Shown here in pieces: positions 43,373 through 52,585 of a DNA stretch of 64,000 nt. The notes under the pieces were generated by a model. That model had not been told where the DNA came from, did no database searches, and saw only the letters and a program-made list of their open reading frames with translations. A program made the position numbers and the translations under genes. Origin of the DNA: Psittacicella melopsittaci (GTDB taxonomy: Bacteria > Pseudomonadota > Gammaproteobacteria > Enterobacterales > Psittacicellaceae); assembly GCF_003585925.1 (NCBI RefSeq), contig NZ_NRJH01000003.1, positions 32,537-96,536 on the forward strand, in the 5' to 3' direction. Each line of letters starts with the position of its first letter. The first letter of the stretch is position 1.

Positions 43373-45034
43373 ATGCTTAATTACACCTTTTCAATCACGC
43401 GACCTCACCTCTTTAAGACGGCCATGGATGATCTCTTGGTTTTTGATCCTGGCATAGCCATAGAAATTTATACTAAGGCTATTGTCTCGCAAGTAAACCT
43501 CTATCCGCAACGCCATGAGCCTCAAAGCAATAGTCCAGTTTCTACCGCAGAAAAGAAACTGGCAAAGGCCGTGTATGAGTTTTTACAAAGAGAATACACA
43601 CAACGGGTACCTGAACTCCATAAAAGTGAAGAAGTTAAAGCTAAAGTCGGCATGCCTACACTTATGGCTGCTAACGAAGGTAAAGATCCTGCCGTAGACA
43701 ATGTTACCTACCGTTTGTTTGTCGATATCTTTTTCCCTTACTTTGAAGCTCTATGCTACTATGCCCAAGGCAAAATAGACAAACAAACTAGCTTTGCTAG
43801 CCTTTACTCCGAGTACAATGAGCGCTGTAAAATCTACGAGCGCTCTAATGTAAGAGTTCCAGAGGCTGAGTACTTTAGCCGTCTCTGGCAAGCTCTAGCT
43901 GACAAGGATAACTCTTACTTTGGTAAGCTTGCCATTTGCCCGTTAGATGACCGAGAAAATGTAGTGTTACAAGAGTTTTTTGCGAGCAACTCTCCTTATA
44001 CTTTAAATAAGGACTCAGTTATTACTTTTTTAAGTAGTTATCTGCTCGCCCATGATCCTAGCTATCAAGAAAAGCTTTTGCCTTTACTGCAAGCTTTTAG
44101 CCAAGCTTTGCCTTTTTCCTTTACCTTTACTTTTGTTTGGGATCTCAAGCAGTTTTATGAGCAAATTAAAGGACAAAAATTTAAAACCCTCATCCTTGTG
44201 CCAAGAATTTGTAAGTACAATAATGACTTTGACATAAGTGCCGAGCAATGGCTAGAATTGCTCGAAGATAATGGGCAAATTCTTCTTTTCTTATCGCGGA
44301 CTAACTATATTGCTAAAAATGACAAGTACCAGTATTTTGCTCAATTTATCTCAGGGAAAAATATTAAGTCTTGTATCTATGCGGGCAACAATGGCTTTAC
44401 TAGCGATTATCCGTATACTCTCTGGGAAATTAAAAAAGAGCCACAAAGCTACATTAGCTTTAGTAGTCTGTATGACCCTAAACTCAAGAAGAAACTCAGT
44501 TATGCTGCTTGCCAAAATCTGGCTCTTAGTGCAGCTAATATCTTTAACTTTAATGATCTTATCTTTGGAGCAAGTATGCATTACTCTCTTGAACAAATTT
44601 TTGCTTCTTTTCCAGAACTTGAAGGCTTAGGCATTGATTACTCTCAGCTCTTTACCTTTGATCCAGAAGGACAGGTTACAGGTCTAGCTGCAAGCCTCGA
44701 AGAGTTTGAAGCCTTATACCAACCTAATACCAATGAACAGATAACAATTAATCTCTTGAGCCAAGGTTTTGAGTCTTTCAAAATAGCCTATGTTGGTATG
44801 CAAGGAAATAATTCATATCGCCCTCTGTACGAACATGTTTTTGCGCAACTTAATCCAGAAAACTATAAACAGTATCAAGACTTTATTAAACAAGTTTACC
44901 TAAATCTCGAACAGTTTTTTGCCCAAAACCAAGCTACACAAGCAAGAGTAAATAACCTTGCCCAAGCTAAAAGTGAACTAGATCAAGCTTTTACTACACT
45001 AGAGTTTTTTAAACAAGCTCTTAAAGGGGAGTAA
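43373..45034 (+). CDS. HsdM-like protein without methyltransferase motifs, copy 2
   Basis: 553 residues, close to HsdM length. The first 120 residues are helical and could match the HsdM N-terminal bundle (LAKAVYEFLQREYTQRVPEL). The middle resembles the end of an adenine-methyltransferase fold (TLILVPRICKY, then LLEDNGQILLFLSRTNYI and YPYTLWEIKKE). I find neither a DPxxGxG SAM motif nor NPPY/F. The C-terminal Gln-rich helix (residues 510-550) is like the tail with which HsdM contacts HsdS. It precedes the second S-like gene by 2 bp. I infer a degenerate or highly divergent M subunit. Confidence 0.5.
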   Translation: MLNYTFSITRPHLFKTAMDDLLVFDPGIAIEIYTKAIVSQVNLYPQRHEPQSNSPVSTAEKKLAKAVYEFLQREYTQRVPELHKSEEVKAKVGMPTLMAANEGKDPAVDNVTYRLFVDIFFPYFEALCYYAQGKIDKQTSFASLYSEYNERCKIYERSNVRVPEAEYFSRLWQALADKDNSYFGKLAICPLDDRENVVLQEFFASNSPYTLNKDSVITFLSSYLLAHDPSYQEKLLPLLQAFSQALPFSFTFTFVWDLKQFYEQIKGQKFKTLILVPRICKYNNDFDISAEQWLELLEDNGQILLFLSRTNYIAKNDKYQYFAQFISGKNIKSCIYAGNNGFTSDYPYTLWEIKKEPQSYISFSSLYDPKLKKKLSYAACQNLALSAANIFNFNDLIFGASMHYSLEQIFASFPELEGLGIDYSQLFTFDPEGQVTGLAASLEEFEALYQPNTNEQITINLLSQGFESFKIAYVGMQGNNSYRPLYEHVFAQLNPENYKQYQDFIKQVYLNLEQFFAQNQATQARVNNLAQAKSELDQAFTTLEFFKQALKGE

Positions 45035-45036
45035 TC

Positions 45037-46224
45037 ATGGCTAAATATAAATTTGCCGAGCTCTTTACCATTAACATAAAATACTATAATTATAATAGCC
45101 AAGCTGAGTACTTAGAGAGGGTTACAGATATTTTTACTCCGCATTTTAATCTTGCTGATCCTTTTTACTATCAAGTAGGGAAAGAGTTAATTTCACATCC
45201 TCTCCATGCTGGGCAAAAAATCTGTTTGCAAGAGGTGCAAGCCCAGGATATAGTGCTTAACTACGAACAAAAAGCTCCATTAGCTTTTGCTGAGGGGATT
45301 ATTCCTAAAGACTGCTTACTTAAATACAACAACACTAGTGATTTTGTTCTGGTGCACATTAATGACTTAAGTTTGCTCTCGCCTGAATTTGCGGTAATAG
45401 TTTTAAATAACTTTGCACCTCTCTATAGCTATGAAGCCAAATACGCGGTAAAAGGTAGCCTGGATCCAGCAACTGAAAATCTCAGCGTGGAAATTCCAGG
45501 ACCTCAGCAACAAGCCCAAGCAGTTGCCCTCTATAAAGAGTACTATCCGTTCTTTGCGCAAATCCTGCAAAAACTAAAAAACTTTGCTTTTGCTTATACC
45601 CAAGAGTTTTTTGCTACTTTAGATACAGATTTAACTGAGCAAAAGCAAGAAAAATTCATTCAAAAGGCTTTACAGGGGCACGAGTTTAGCTGGGGTAGCT
45701 TCGAGCGCATTAAAGGAGAACTCAGTAGTCATGTTTATAAAATTTCCTTGAAATTTAAAAAGCCAAGCCCTGAACAGCGAGAAATTTTCTATGAAGAATT
45801 TGCTCGCTTTAATAGGTTTTTTCTTAAAACCTATCCGCTCATAGTGCAAGAAGTTCTGCAAACTTTCTTAGAGTTTAACCAACAGCTTTATCTCTTTGCC
45901 AATGGCTATCCGCAAGGCAAAGATTTACCTCAACGTTTAGCAGCTCTTCTACCTGAGCTAGAAGCTAACTGGGCTGAGGCAAGGGCAGAGACTTCTCAAG
46001 TTACGGCAGAGGGTTCTCAAGTTACTAGAGAAAACTCTCAAGTTAGAGCTGAAACTTCTCATGTTACTTCCGTGCCAAGAGGTACAGAGAGCCAATCTCA
46101 AAGCAAAGCTCATTCTCACACCCCAACTGGGGCTAGTCAAGCTCACTCTGAGATAAGTTACACTAATCCAGAACTTGATAAAATTATCGCTGACTTTATT
46201 AAACTTGGTCACACTCAGAATTAA
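45037..46224 (+). CDS. HsdS-like specificity protein with heptapeptide tail, copy 2
   Basis: 395 residues. N-terminal KYKFAELFTI matches copy 1. VQAQDIVLNYEQKAPLAFAE, LLSPEFAVIVLNNF and the following helix (QQQAQAVALYKEYYPFF) fit one recognition domain plus conserved helix of an S subunit. Residues about 318-350 contain four copies of a 7-residue unit (SQVTAEG, SQVTREN, SQVRAET, SHVTSVP), encoded by a 21-bp minisatellite at 45994-46066, then a disordered Ser/His-rich stretch and an ordered end. Ribosome site AGGGGAG precedes the ATG. The repeat number could vary by slippage, as known for linker repeats in HsdS (EcoR124). Confidence 0.6.
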   Translation: MAKYKFAELFTINIKYYNYNSQAEYLERVTDIFTPHFNLADPFYYQVGKELISHPLHAGQKICLQEVQAQDIVLNYEQKAPLAFAEGIIPKDCLLKYNNTSDFVLVHINDLSLLSPEFAVIVLNNFAPLYSYEAKYAVKGSLDPATENLSVEIPGPQQQAQAVALYKEYYPFFAQILQKLKNFAFAYTQEFFATLDTDLTEQKQEKFIQKALQGHEFSWGSFERIKGELSSHVYKISLKFKKPSPEQREIFYEEFARFNRFFLKTYPLIVQEVLQTFLEFNQQLYLFANGYPQGKDLPQRLAALLPELEANWAEARAETSQVTAEGSQVTRENSQVRAETSHVTSVPRGTESQSQSKAHSHTPTGASQAHSEISYTNPELDKIIADFIKLGHTQN

Positions 46225-46227
46225 ATT

Positions 46228-46256
46228 AAGACCTCTGCTCGCGGGCAGAGGTCTTT
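46228..46256 (+). terminator. Terminator of the type I restriction-like operon
   Basis: Stem AAGACCTCTGC / GCAGAGGTCTT with loop TCGCGG, followed by a short T-run, directly after the last stop codon. Confidence 0.85.
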
Positions 46257-46428
46257 AACTTTGATTGGAAGGCTAGATTTTATCTCGTTTATCTTACGTA
46301 AAATCCTTCTCTATATTTTCCCCAAACACTTTTGTATATATTGAGTAAAACACTCAAAATTTACCTTTTTTTATCCGATAAATCCATTAAGTATTTTGTA
46401 AACTAGATATTTATTTGTCCTTTTATAG

Positions 46429-46517
46429 TATAATATGCCGCGTTAGTTTTTCAGCTAACCATATTCTAATAGGCAAGAGTTAATCTGCCCACAAACTAGT
46501 TTAGGGGATTAGTTTGT
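46429..46517 (+). promoter_or_regulatory. Promoter -10 and leader hairpins of uhpT1
   Basis: TATAAT at 46429-46434 without a clear -35. The leader folds GTTAG/CTAAC (about 46443-46458) and ACAAACTA/TAGTTTGT (46491-46498 with 46510-46517) before the start codon at 46537. Confidence 0.5.
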
Positions 46518-46536
46518 GATTTTATGAGGATACATT

Positions 46537-47913
46537 ATGTTTAAATTTCTTGAACAAGTGCGTAAGCCTACTTTAGACTTACCTGTTGAAGTAAGACGTC
46601 GTATGTGGTTTAAACCATTTATGCAGTCTTACTTAGTAGTGTTTGTCTGCTATATGGCAATGTACTTAATTCGTAAAAACTTTAACGTTGCGCAAAACGA
46701 CTTAATTGCAACCTATGGCTTAACTAAAACTGAACTAGGTTTAATTGGTCTTGGCTTTTCTATTACTTACGGGGTAGGTAAAACTCTGGTAAGTTATTTT
46801 GCTGACGGAAAAAATACTAAGCAATTCTTACCTTTAATGCTCGTGCTCTCGGCTATTTGTATGCTCGGGTTCTCAGCTTCATTAGGGGGCGGAAGCGTAG
46901 CTATTTTCCTGATGATCTCTTTCTATGCTATGTCTGGCCTCTTCCAGTCAACAGGGGGATCTTCATCTTATTCCACCATTACTAAATGGACACCAAAATC
47001 AAAACGTGGTTTCTATTTAGGTTTATGGAATATTTCCCACAACGCGGGTGGAGCTGGGGCAGCTGCTGTAGCTTTATTCGGAGCTAACTACTTCTTTGAC
47101 GGGCATGTAGTGGGAATGTTTATCTTCCCTTCAATTGTTGCTTTAATTATTGGTGGTATTGGTTTATGCATTGGTAATGACTCACCAGAAGCTTACGGTT
47201 TAGGGAAAGCAGAAGAGTTATTTAACGAAAAAGAATCAGAAGAAGACCGTCAAGTTGCTGAACAACAACTAACTAAATTCCAAACTTTTGTGCAATATGT
47301 ATTATTTAACAAGGTAATTTGGTTACTATGTTTTGCTAACGTGTTCCTTTATATAGTTCGTATTGGTATTGACCAATGGTCACCAGTATATGCCCATGAG
47401 GAACTTGGCTTTAGTAAAGAAGTGGCAATTACAGGTTTTACCGTATTTGAAATCGGTGCTTTAGTAGGTACGCTTCTTTGGGGTTTCTTCTCTGACTTAG
47501 CACGTGGTCGTCGTTGTCTTTTAGCGGTAGTAGCGTTAATTATCATTATCTTTACTATCTCTTACTATCAACATGCAGCAACGCCAACCATGTACCTTGT
47601 AGCTCTTTTTGTTCTTGGTTTCTGTGTCTTTGGTCCACAACTTCTGATTGGTGTGGCAGCTGTAGGCTTTGTCCCAAAACGTGCGGTTGCTGTAGCTGAC
47701 GGTATCAAAGGTACTTTTGCTTACTTAATCGGGGATTCATTTGCTAAACTTGGTTTAGGTTTAATTGCCGATGGTACACCAATTTTTGGGCAAACAGGTT
47801 GGACAGGTACTTTCTTAGCTTTAGATCTATCTGCGATCCTCTGTGCTGTCCTTCTTGGTACAGTGGCAATTTTTGAGGAAATCAAAATCCGTAAAGAAGC
47901 ACGTAGTGCTTAA
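46537..47913 (+). CDS. uhpT: Hexose-6-phosphate:phosphate antiporter UhpT, copy 1
   Basis: 458 residues, almost collinear with E. coli UhpT (463). Diagnostic stretches are [20 protein letters not shown] at the N-terminus, [65 protein letters not shown] and [20 protein letters not shown], in the organophosphate:phosphate antiporter branch of the major facilitator superfamily, with 12 membrane helices. The arginines of helices 1 and 7 (in LIRKNF and VRIGIDQW) that bind phosphate are kept. It imports glucose-6-phosphate and similar esters in exchange for phosphate. No UhpABC regulators are nearby. Codon use is more biased than in copy 2, suggesting this is the main copy. Confidence 0.95.
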   Translation: MFKFLEQVRKPTLDLPVEVRRRMWFKPFMQSYLVVFVCYMAMYLIRKNFNVAQNDLIATYGLTKTELGLIGLGFSITYGVGKTLVSYFADGKNTKQFLPLMLVLSAICMLGFSASLGGGSVAIFLMISFYAMSGLFQSTGGSSSYSTITKWTPKSKRGFYLGLWNISHNAGGAGAAAVALFGANYFFDGHVVGMFIFPSIVALIIGGIGLCIGNDSPEAYGLGKAEELFNEKESEEDRQVAEQQLTKFQTFVQYVLFNKVIWLLCFANVFLYIVRIGIDQWSPVYAHEELGFSKEVAITGFTVFEIGALVGTLLWGFFSDLARGRRCLLAVVALIIIIFTISYYQHAATPTMYLVALFVLGFCVFGPQLLIGVAAVGFVPKRAVAVADGIKGTFAYLIGDSFAKLGLGLIADGTPIFGQTGWTGTFLALDLSAILCAVLLGTVAIFEEIKIRKEARSA

Positions 47914-47921
47914 GTAAATGT

Positions 47922-47957
47922 AAAAAGTCCTTAGAGTTTACTCTAGGGACTTTTTTC
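47922..47957 (+). terminator. Rho-independent terminator after uhpT1
   Basis: Stem GTCC-TAGAG / CTCTA-GGAC with A-run before and TTTTTT after, 9 bp past the stop. Confidence 0.88.
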
Positions 47958-48116
47958 TTGTTTGGGTTTAGATTGAGGGGGAGAGGAGATAGAGATTTGA
48001 GGTTTAAGTTTTTTGCTTGTTTAGGGTTGGGAGTGAAGAGTAGAAGAGATAGAGTTTTGAGGTTATTTGCTTGTTTCGGTTCTTTGCTAGATTGGGTTTG
48101 GCTTGGCTGGGGTTTG

Positions 48117-48143
48117 GTTGATCACTAATTTAAATAATTAACC
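48117..48143 (+). repeat. Dispersed repeat, copy 3 (partial, 27 bp)
   Basis: Keeps only the right part, GTTGATCACTAATTTAAATA followed by ATTAACC, identical to copies 1 and 2. The upstream TATGTCTG part is missing. Confidence 0.85.
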
Positions 48144-48144
48144 T

Positions 48145-48235
48145 TTTTGCTTTTGTTTTTTGCTTTTGTTTTTTGCTTTTGTTTTTTGCTTTTGCTTTTG
48201 CTTTTGCTTTTGCTTTTGCTTTTGCTTTTGCTTTT
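48145..48235 (+). repeat. Hexanucleotide TTTTGC tract
   Basis: Three TTTTGTTTTTTGC units followed by about nine uninterrupted TTTTGC units. A slippage-prone tract, but 640 bp from the next start codon. Confidence 0.92.
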
Positions 48236-48514
48236 CTCTCTTTTTTTGTTCTTGTTTCTCCCTTAATTTAGTTACTACCTCTTGCTAAAATGATCGTTTT
48301 TGCACCAAAATAAAAATATTTGCGTTCTTTTTACTCATTTTTTGTTCTTTTTAGCTAACAATTTTTGTTCATTTTGTTCTTAGTCTTTTACTCTTTTAAA
48401 GTGCTAAATGTTTGATATTTAGCTTTAATTTCACTTTTATCTTTCTTTTCCTCTCTTGCTCTTCTTTTTACGCTTTTTGCTTATTTCTTAGTCATTTCCT
48501 TGGTCTTTTAACGT

Positions 48515-48542
48515 AAAAACTCCCCTATTTATCGGGGTTTTT
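48515..48542 (+). terminator. Terminator-like hairpin upstream of the uhpT2 promoter
   Basis: AAAAAC-CCCC / GGGG-TTTTT with loop around TATTTATC. No gene ends directly before it, so it may shield the CRP promoter from readthrough. Confidence 0.65.
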
Positions 48543-48573
48543 GCACTTTTGCTTTTTTGCCTAATTGCAAAAG

Positions 48574-48634
48574 TGTGACCCATGCCACAAAAACGCAAAT
48601 CGAATTATTTTTTTCTTGCCCTTGCTTTTATAAT
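48574..48634 (+). promoter_or_regulatory. CRP-dependent promoter upstream of uhpT2
   Basis: TGTGA-CCCATG-CCACA at 48574-48589 (nine of ten key bases) and TATAAT at 48629-48634. The CRP centre lies near -59 from a start at about 48641. Confidence 0.75.
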
Positions 48635-48640
48635 TAAAAC

Positions 48641-48783
48641 TGAAAAACAAATTAGTGTTTTACACACTAACTAATTTGCATTTTCCCTGTAAATATAAAT
48701 ATCGACATATAAACCTCATAGAGATTAATCAAAACAGCTAATTCCTCCTAAGCACAATAAAGTTTTGATTAATCTCTTTTTTT
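48641..48783 (+). ncRNA. Candidate ~143-nt CRP-activated small RNA or attenuated leader of uhpT2
   Basis: Between the predicted start and a very strong terminator. It has a 5' hairpin (TTAGTG/CACTAA, 48652-48670) and a 3' perfect 16-bp stem (48720-48735 with 48762-48777) ending in TTTTTTT. The 26-nt terminator loop displays CCTCCT (48744-48749), a perfect anti-Shine-Dalgarno sequence. It could act on mRNAs in trans or, if readthrough occurs, control uhpT2, which starts 95 bp later. Confidence 0.6.
48720..48783 (+). terminator. Strong intrinsic terminator in front of uhpT2
   Basis: Perfect 16-bp stem starting AGAGATTAATCAAAAC, then TTTTTTT. Confidence 0.88.
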
Positions 48784-48877
48784 ACCTGCAGATTTTAGTT
48801 TAACTAGAGTTTTGCTTTTATGTTGCTATGCCTATTTACTATATCCTCGTCCTTTCTTTTAAAAAACGCTAAGCATT

Positions 48878-50263
48878 ATGTTTAAATTTCTCCAACAAAA
48901 ACGTATCCCTACCCTGGATCTTCCTGTAGAAGTAAGACGTCGGATGTGGTTTAAACCCTTTATGATGTCTTATCTAGTAGTCTTTATAAGTTACATGGCA
49001 ATGTATTTAATTCGTAAAAATTACAATGTTGCCCAAAATGACTTAATTAACGACTATGGTCTCACAAAAACCGAACTGGGCTTAATAGGTTTAGGGTTTT
49101 CCATTACTTATGGTATAGGTAAAACTCTATTAAGCTATTTTGCTGACGGCAAGAACACTAAACAATTTCTCCCGTTGATGTTAATTCTCTCAGCTATTTG
49201 TATGCTGGGGTTTTCCGCATCTCTGGGTGGAGGTAGTGTTGCTATTTTCTTAATGATCTCCTTTTATGCTCTTTCAGGCTTTTTCCAATCTTGTGGGGGG
49301 TCTTGTTCTTACTCAACCGTAACCAAGTGGACACCCAAATCAAAACGGGGCTTTTTCCTCGGAGCTTGGAATCTTTCCCATAATATCGGTGGTGCTGGAG
49401 CAGCTGCCGTAGCTCTCTTTGGGGCAAATGTCTTTTTTGATGGGCATGTAGTAGGAATGTTTATCTTTCCTTCCCTTGTGGCAATAGTTATTGGTATTAT
49501 TGGTCTTTGTGTGGGAAATGACTCACCCGAAGCTTACGGCTTAGGCACGGCAGAAGAGCTTTTTAACGAGCCTGAGTCTACTGAAGATAAGGAAGTAGAA
49601 GAAAAGCAATTAAGTAAATTCCAAATCTTTATTCGCTATATTCTCTTTAATAAAGTAATCTGGTTACTTTGCTTTGCCAATATCTTTCTCTATATAGTGC
49701 GCATAGGTATTGATCAATGGTCACCAGTATATGCTAATCAAGAACTGGGCTTTAGTCGTGAAGTAGCTATTCATGGTTTTACGGTTTTTGAGATAGGTGC
49801 TTTACTCGGAAGTTTTCTTTGGGGCTTTTTCTCGGATATTATAAAAGGACGTCGTTGTTTACTTGCCGTAGTTGCCTTACTCATTATTATTTTTACTCTC
49901 GGCTACTATCAGTTTGCAACAAATGTCTTCATGCTCTATAGTGCCCTATTTATCCTCGGCTTTTGTGTATTTGGTCCGCAATTGCTCATAGGCGTTTCTG
50001 CCGTAGGTTTTGTACCAAAAAAAGCAGTAGCTGTTGCTGATGGTATCAAGGGTACTTTTGCTTACTTAGTTGGCGATTCTTTTGCTAAACTAGGTCTAGG
50101 GCTTATTGCCGATGGTTATCCAATTTTTGGGCAAACAGGTTGGACAGGAACATTTTTAGCTTTAGATGTTTCAGCCATTGCCTGTGCCGTACTCCTTGGC
50201 ATAGTAGCTATTTTTGAGGAAATTAAAATCCGCAAAGAAGCAAAAACCACAAAAACCAACTAA
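48878..50263 (+). CDS. uhpT: Hexose-6-phosphate:phosphate antiporter UhpT, copy 2
   Basis: 461 residues, clearly paralogous to copy 1 along its full length, with the same signatures ([66 protein letters not shown]) and both phosphate-site arginines. Differences cluster in loops and in helices facing the lipid, so the two may differ in substrate preference or regulation. No Shine-Dalgarno sequence precedes the ATG (TTTTAAAAAACGCTAAGC), which would favour weak or regulated translation. The CRP promoter and terminator upstream suggest conditional expression. A terminator follows. Confidence 0.93.
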   Translation: MFKFLQQKRIPTLDLPVEVRRRMWFKPFMMSYLVVFISYMAMYLIRKNYNVAQNDLINDYGLTKTELGLIGLGFSITYGIGKTLLSYFADGKNTKQFLPLMLILSAICMLGFSASLGGGSVAIFLMISFYALSGFFQSCGGSCSYSTVTKWTPKSKRGFFLGAWNLSHNIGGAGAAAVALFGANVFFDGHVVGMFIFPSLVAIVIGIIGLCVGNDSPEAYGLGTAEELFNEPESTEDKEVEEKQLSKFQIFIRYILFNKVIWLLCFANIFLYIVRIGIDQWSPVYANQELGFSREVAIHGFTVFEIGALLGSFLWGFFSDIIKGRRCLLAVVALLIIIFTLGYYQFATNVFMLYSALFILGFCVFGPQLLIGVSAVGFVPKKAVAVADGIKGTFAYLVGDSFAKLGLGLIADGYPIFGQTGWTGTFLALDVSAIACAVLLGIVAIFEEIKIRKEAKTTKTN

Positions 50264-50270
50264 ATTCTGT

Positions 50271-50300
50271 GCTCTAGGTACGTCCTAGAGCCATTTTTTT
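50271..50300 (+). terminator. Rho-independent terminator after uhpT2
   Basis: Stem GCTCTAGG / CCTAGAGC, loop TACGT, followed by CATTTTTTT. Confidence 0.88.
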
Positions 50301-50435
50301 GCCTAAATGGGAACAATTTTACTCTAAAAGCCCAGATTCGAGCATAAAAATCTGAAGCTAAAAGCTTAAACCGTTATAATAAAAAATAAAAATCCCTTTC
50401 CAGAGTTTTAGGCTAATCCCCAAGAGGATTAAATT

Positions 50436-52547
50436 ATGCTAAACGTTTTAGTACTAAAATCTACCATGCAACCAAACAATTTTTCTCAGAGTGATTGGTT
50501 GCTCAACCAAGCCTTACAAAATGTTGTAAGTGCGGTGGAAAATTTTAAAGCACAAAAACAGTGCTTTCCTTTTACTTATCAATATATTAATCTAGATAAA
50601 TTCAATTTAGTTTATCAAAATTTTACGCCGTATATTTTAGAAAAACTAAATAATCAACTGGCGTTACAAGACACAGATACCAAGCTTGATTTTAGTGAAC
50701 AAGTAAATCATTTTCTTGATCAACAAGGCTTAAAGCACCTAGTTGAAGTGGTTGAAGCGCAAAACTGTAATCTCGACGTAAATATTACTAACTTTACCAA
50801 CCAAACTCTGGCTGAGTTTAGTTTGTTTTATGATCAACTTTTAGAACGTGATCCTGCAAAAGTAAAATTCATTGTTCGTGATGTAGATGCCTTACCATTT
50901 AACTACACTTACGCGCATTTACAAATTGCCGATCAGTTTAACCCAATTCGTCTGGCAACGCGAGCGCAGTTAGCGGCTAAGTTTACTGAGTTCAACTGGT
51001 TTGGCGAACAAGTAACTTCAGGGTTAATTCAAGAATTTGATGAGTACTACTTAAGTAGAATCTTTAAACCTTTTTACCAAGCGAATCTAGTTCCTGTTCT
51101 CGACGGGAAAAACTTAACTCGCTTTAATTACTCGGCACAACAAGATCTGCAAATGTACTTTGAGCTCCTTAATCCAGGACGCCAAGATGCAGAACTGCAA
51201 GTAGTCGCTCAGGGTCAAGATCAACTTAATGCTCTCTTTGATCCAAGTTATGCCGATCAAGCCTTTAATCAGGTTTATCATAACTACTTAACCCGTGCCC
51301 GTGTACCAACTTACAATAATGCTTGGGATGAAATTCTCGAACAGCATGTAGGCTTTAATTTTACCCGCACCACGGGCAAAGCCTATGAAAGCAAAGTTTG
51401 GGCAATTGGTATCTACGAGTATAAAGTAAATAGTGCTCTTTCACGTAGTTTCCCAGAAACTCATCCTAGCTTAGCTTTAGCCCAGGCTAATAACCTCGTT
51501 AATGAGTTCTTACAGGCAGATATCATTATTATGGCAACGCCTGTATATAACCACGCTATAGCTACCAAACTGAAAAACTATTTAGACTTCTGGGTAAGAA
51601 CTGGAGTTACCTTTAATACTGATAACCCAGAAGCTTTCCGTCAACGCTTATTCCCTGTAGCTAAACGTTTATTTGTTTTAGCAGCAGCTGGTGCTGATGA
51701 TCGTTATAAAAAATACCTCAATGAGTTCTTTAGTGCTTATTGTGAGTTTATTGGCGTTAACTACGAGCCTCTGGTATATCGTCCTTATTCTTTTAGTATT
51801 CCTTGTCCTGAGTTAGATCCTGAAGCTAACAATCTACAAGAAAAAATAGCCCAACAAACGCTTGAACAACTCGAAGAAGTAGTTTACCAAGGTGTAACTC
51901 AGTATCTGCAAGAACGTACGGCTTACCTAGGGCAAGATCTAAGTGTGAGTCATCAAGTAGCAGCCCTAAATAACTTAGGTCCACAGCTAACTCCACTGTT
52001 AGATTTAACTAAGTTACCGTTAAACTTACCTAACACTAAAGAAGCAACTTCTCCATTTGAGATAGCGGCTCAACTGGCACATAGTATGCCAGAAGACTTA
52101 CAAGACTTTAGTGGCATTCATCTCTGGGGCACTTACTTTAGACAATACACTCCTAAAGTAAGCAAATCTGAAGATCTTGCTTCTAAACCAGACTTAGTAA
52201 TGCACTTAAGCAAAGCTAGTGTAGACTATATTCACTACAGCCTAGATAAAGAACAAGCACAACGTAGTGCCAATAAAGTTCGTGATCTGGCGAGCATTAC
52301 CCCAAAAAGTGCACAACTCTGTGCCAATAACTGGTTACAAGCAAGCCGTTACCCAATTGATGTGCTCGCTGCCAAAGACTATGAGCATGTAGTCTTTTAT
52401 GCAAGTCTAACGCAGTATCCAGTACCTGAATTTACAGGTAGTCAACTTCTAGCAGCTTTACAACACCAAGCAACCTACTTTAAGGTAAACCAAGGTGATG
52501 CTAAGGTAAACAAATTTGTTGAACCTCATGCTTTAGAAGAGGATTAA
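50436..52547 (+). CDS. Azoreductase-like flavoprotein with large insert and C-terminal extension
   Basis: 703 residues, against about 200 for FMN-dependent NADH-azoreductase AzoR. The N-terminus LNVLVLKSTMQPNNFSQSDW matches the first strand and FMN phosphate loop of AzoR (KVLVLKSS...SQS). Residues 361-390 (ADIIIMATPVYNHAIATKLK, then NYLDFWVRTGVTF) match the AzoR segment IAAPMYNFNISTQLKNYFD that contacts the FMN ring. Between them lie about 340 residues where AzoR has some 70, and about 200 residues follow the flavodoxin-like end. The AzoR core would reduce quinones or azo compounds with NAD(P)H. The insert has no motif I know. Single gene with its own terminator. Confidence 0.7.
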   Translation: MLNVLVLKSTMQPNNFSQSDWLLNQALQNVVSAVENFKAQKQCFPFTYQYINLDKFNLVYQNFTPYILEKLNNQLALQDTDTKLDFSEQVNHFLDQQGLKHLVEVVEAQNCNLDVNITNFTNQTLAEFSLFYDQLLERDPAKVKFIVRDVDALPFNYTYAHLQIADQFNPIRLATRAQLAAKFTEFNWFGEQVTSGLIQEFDEYYLSRIFKPFYQANLVPVLDGKNLTRFNYSAQQDLQMYFELLNPGRQDAELQVVAQGQDQLNALFDPSYADQAFNQVYHNYLTRARVPTYNNAWDEILEQHVGFNFTRTTGKAYESKVWAIGIYEYKVNSALSRSFPETHPSLALAQANNLVNEFLQADIIIMATPVYNHAIATKLKNYLDFWVRTGVTFNTDNPEAFRQRLFPVAKRLFVLAAAGADDRYKKYLNEFFSAYCEFIGVNYEPLVYRPYSFSIPCPELDPEANNLQEKIAQQTLEQLEEVVYQGVTQYLQERTAYLGQDLSVSHQVAALNNLGPQLTPLLDLTKLPLNLPNTKEATSPFEIAAQLAHSMPEDLQDFSGIHLWGTYFRQYTPKVSKSEDLASKPDLVMHLSKASVDYIHYSLDKEQAQRSANKVRDLASITPKSAQLCANNWLQASRYPIDVLAAKDYEHVVFYASLTQYPVPEFTGSQLLAALQHQATYFKVNQGDAKVNKFVEPHALEED

Positions 52548-52551
52548 TTTA

Positions 52552-52585
52552 AATTCCCTAGCTTTTTTAGCTAGGGAGTTTTTTT
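52552..52585 (+). terminator. Rho-independent terminator after azoreductase-like gene
   Basis: Stem CCCTAGC / GCTAGGG with T-rich loop and outer AT pairs, followed by TTTTTTT. Confidence 0.88.

Larger units (their letters stand above)
47958..48514. other. Gene-free region with repeats
   Basis: Contains a degenerate duplication of GATAGAGTTTTGAGGTT near 47989-48065, dispersed repeat copy 3 and the TTTTGC tract. A TGATCGTTTTTG word lies at 48291-48302. No gene supported. Confidence 0.5.

Noticed and set aside
50536..50544. AAGTGCGGT, the DNA uptake word of Haemophilus-type Pasteurellaceae
   Set aside because: Only one copy was noticed in 64 kb, about the number expected by chance, and it lies inside a gene; it does not show that the organism uses this uptake signal.
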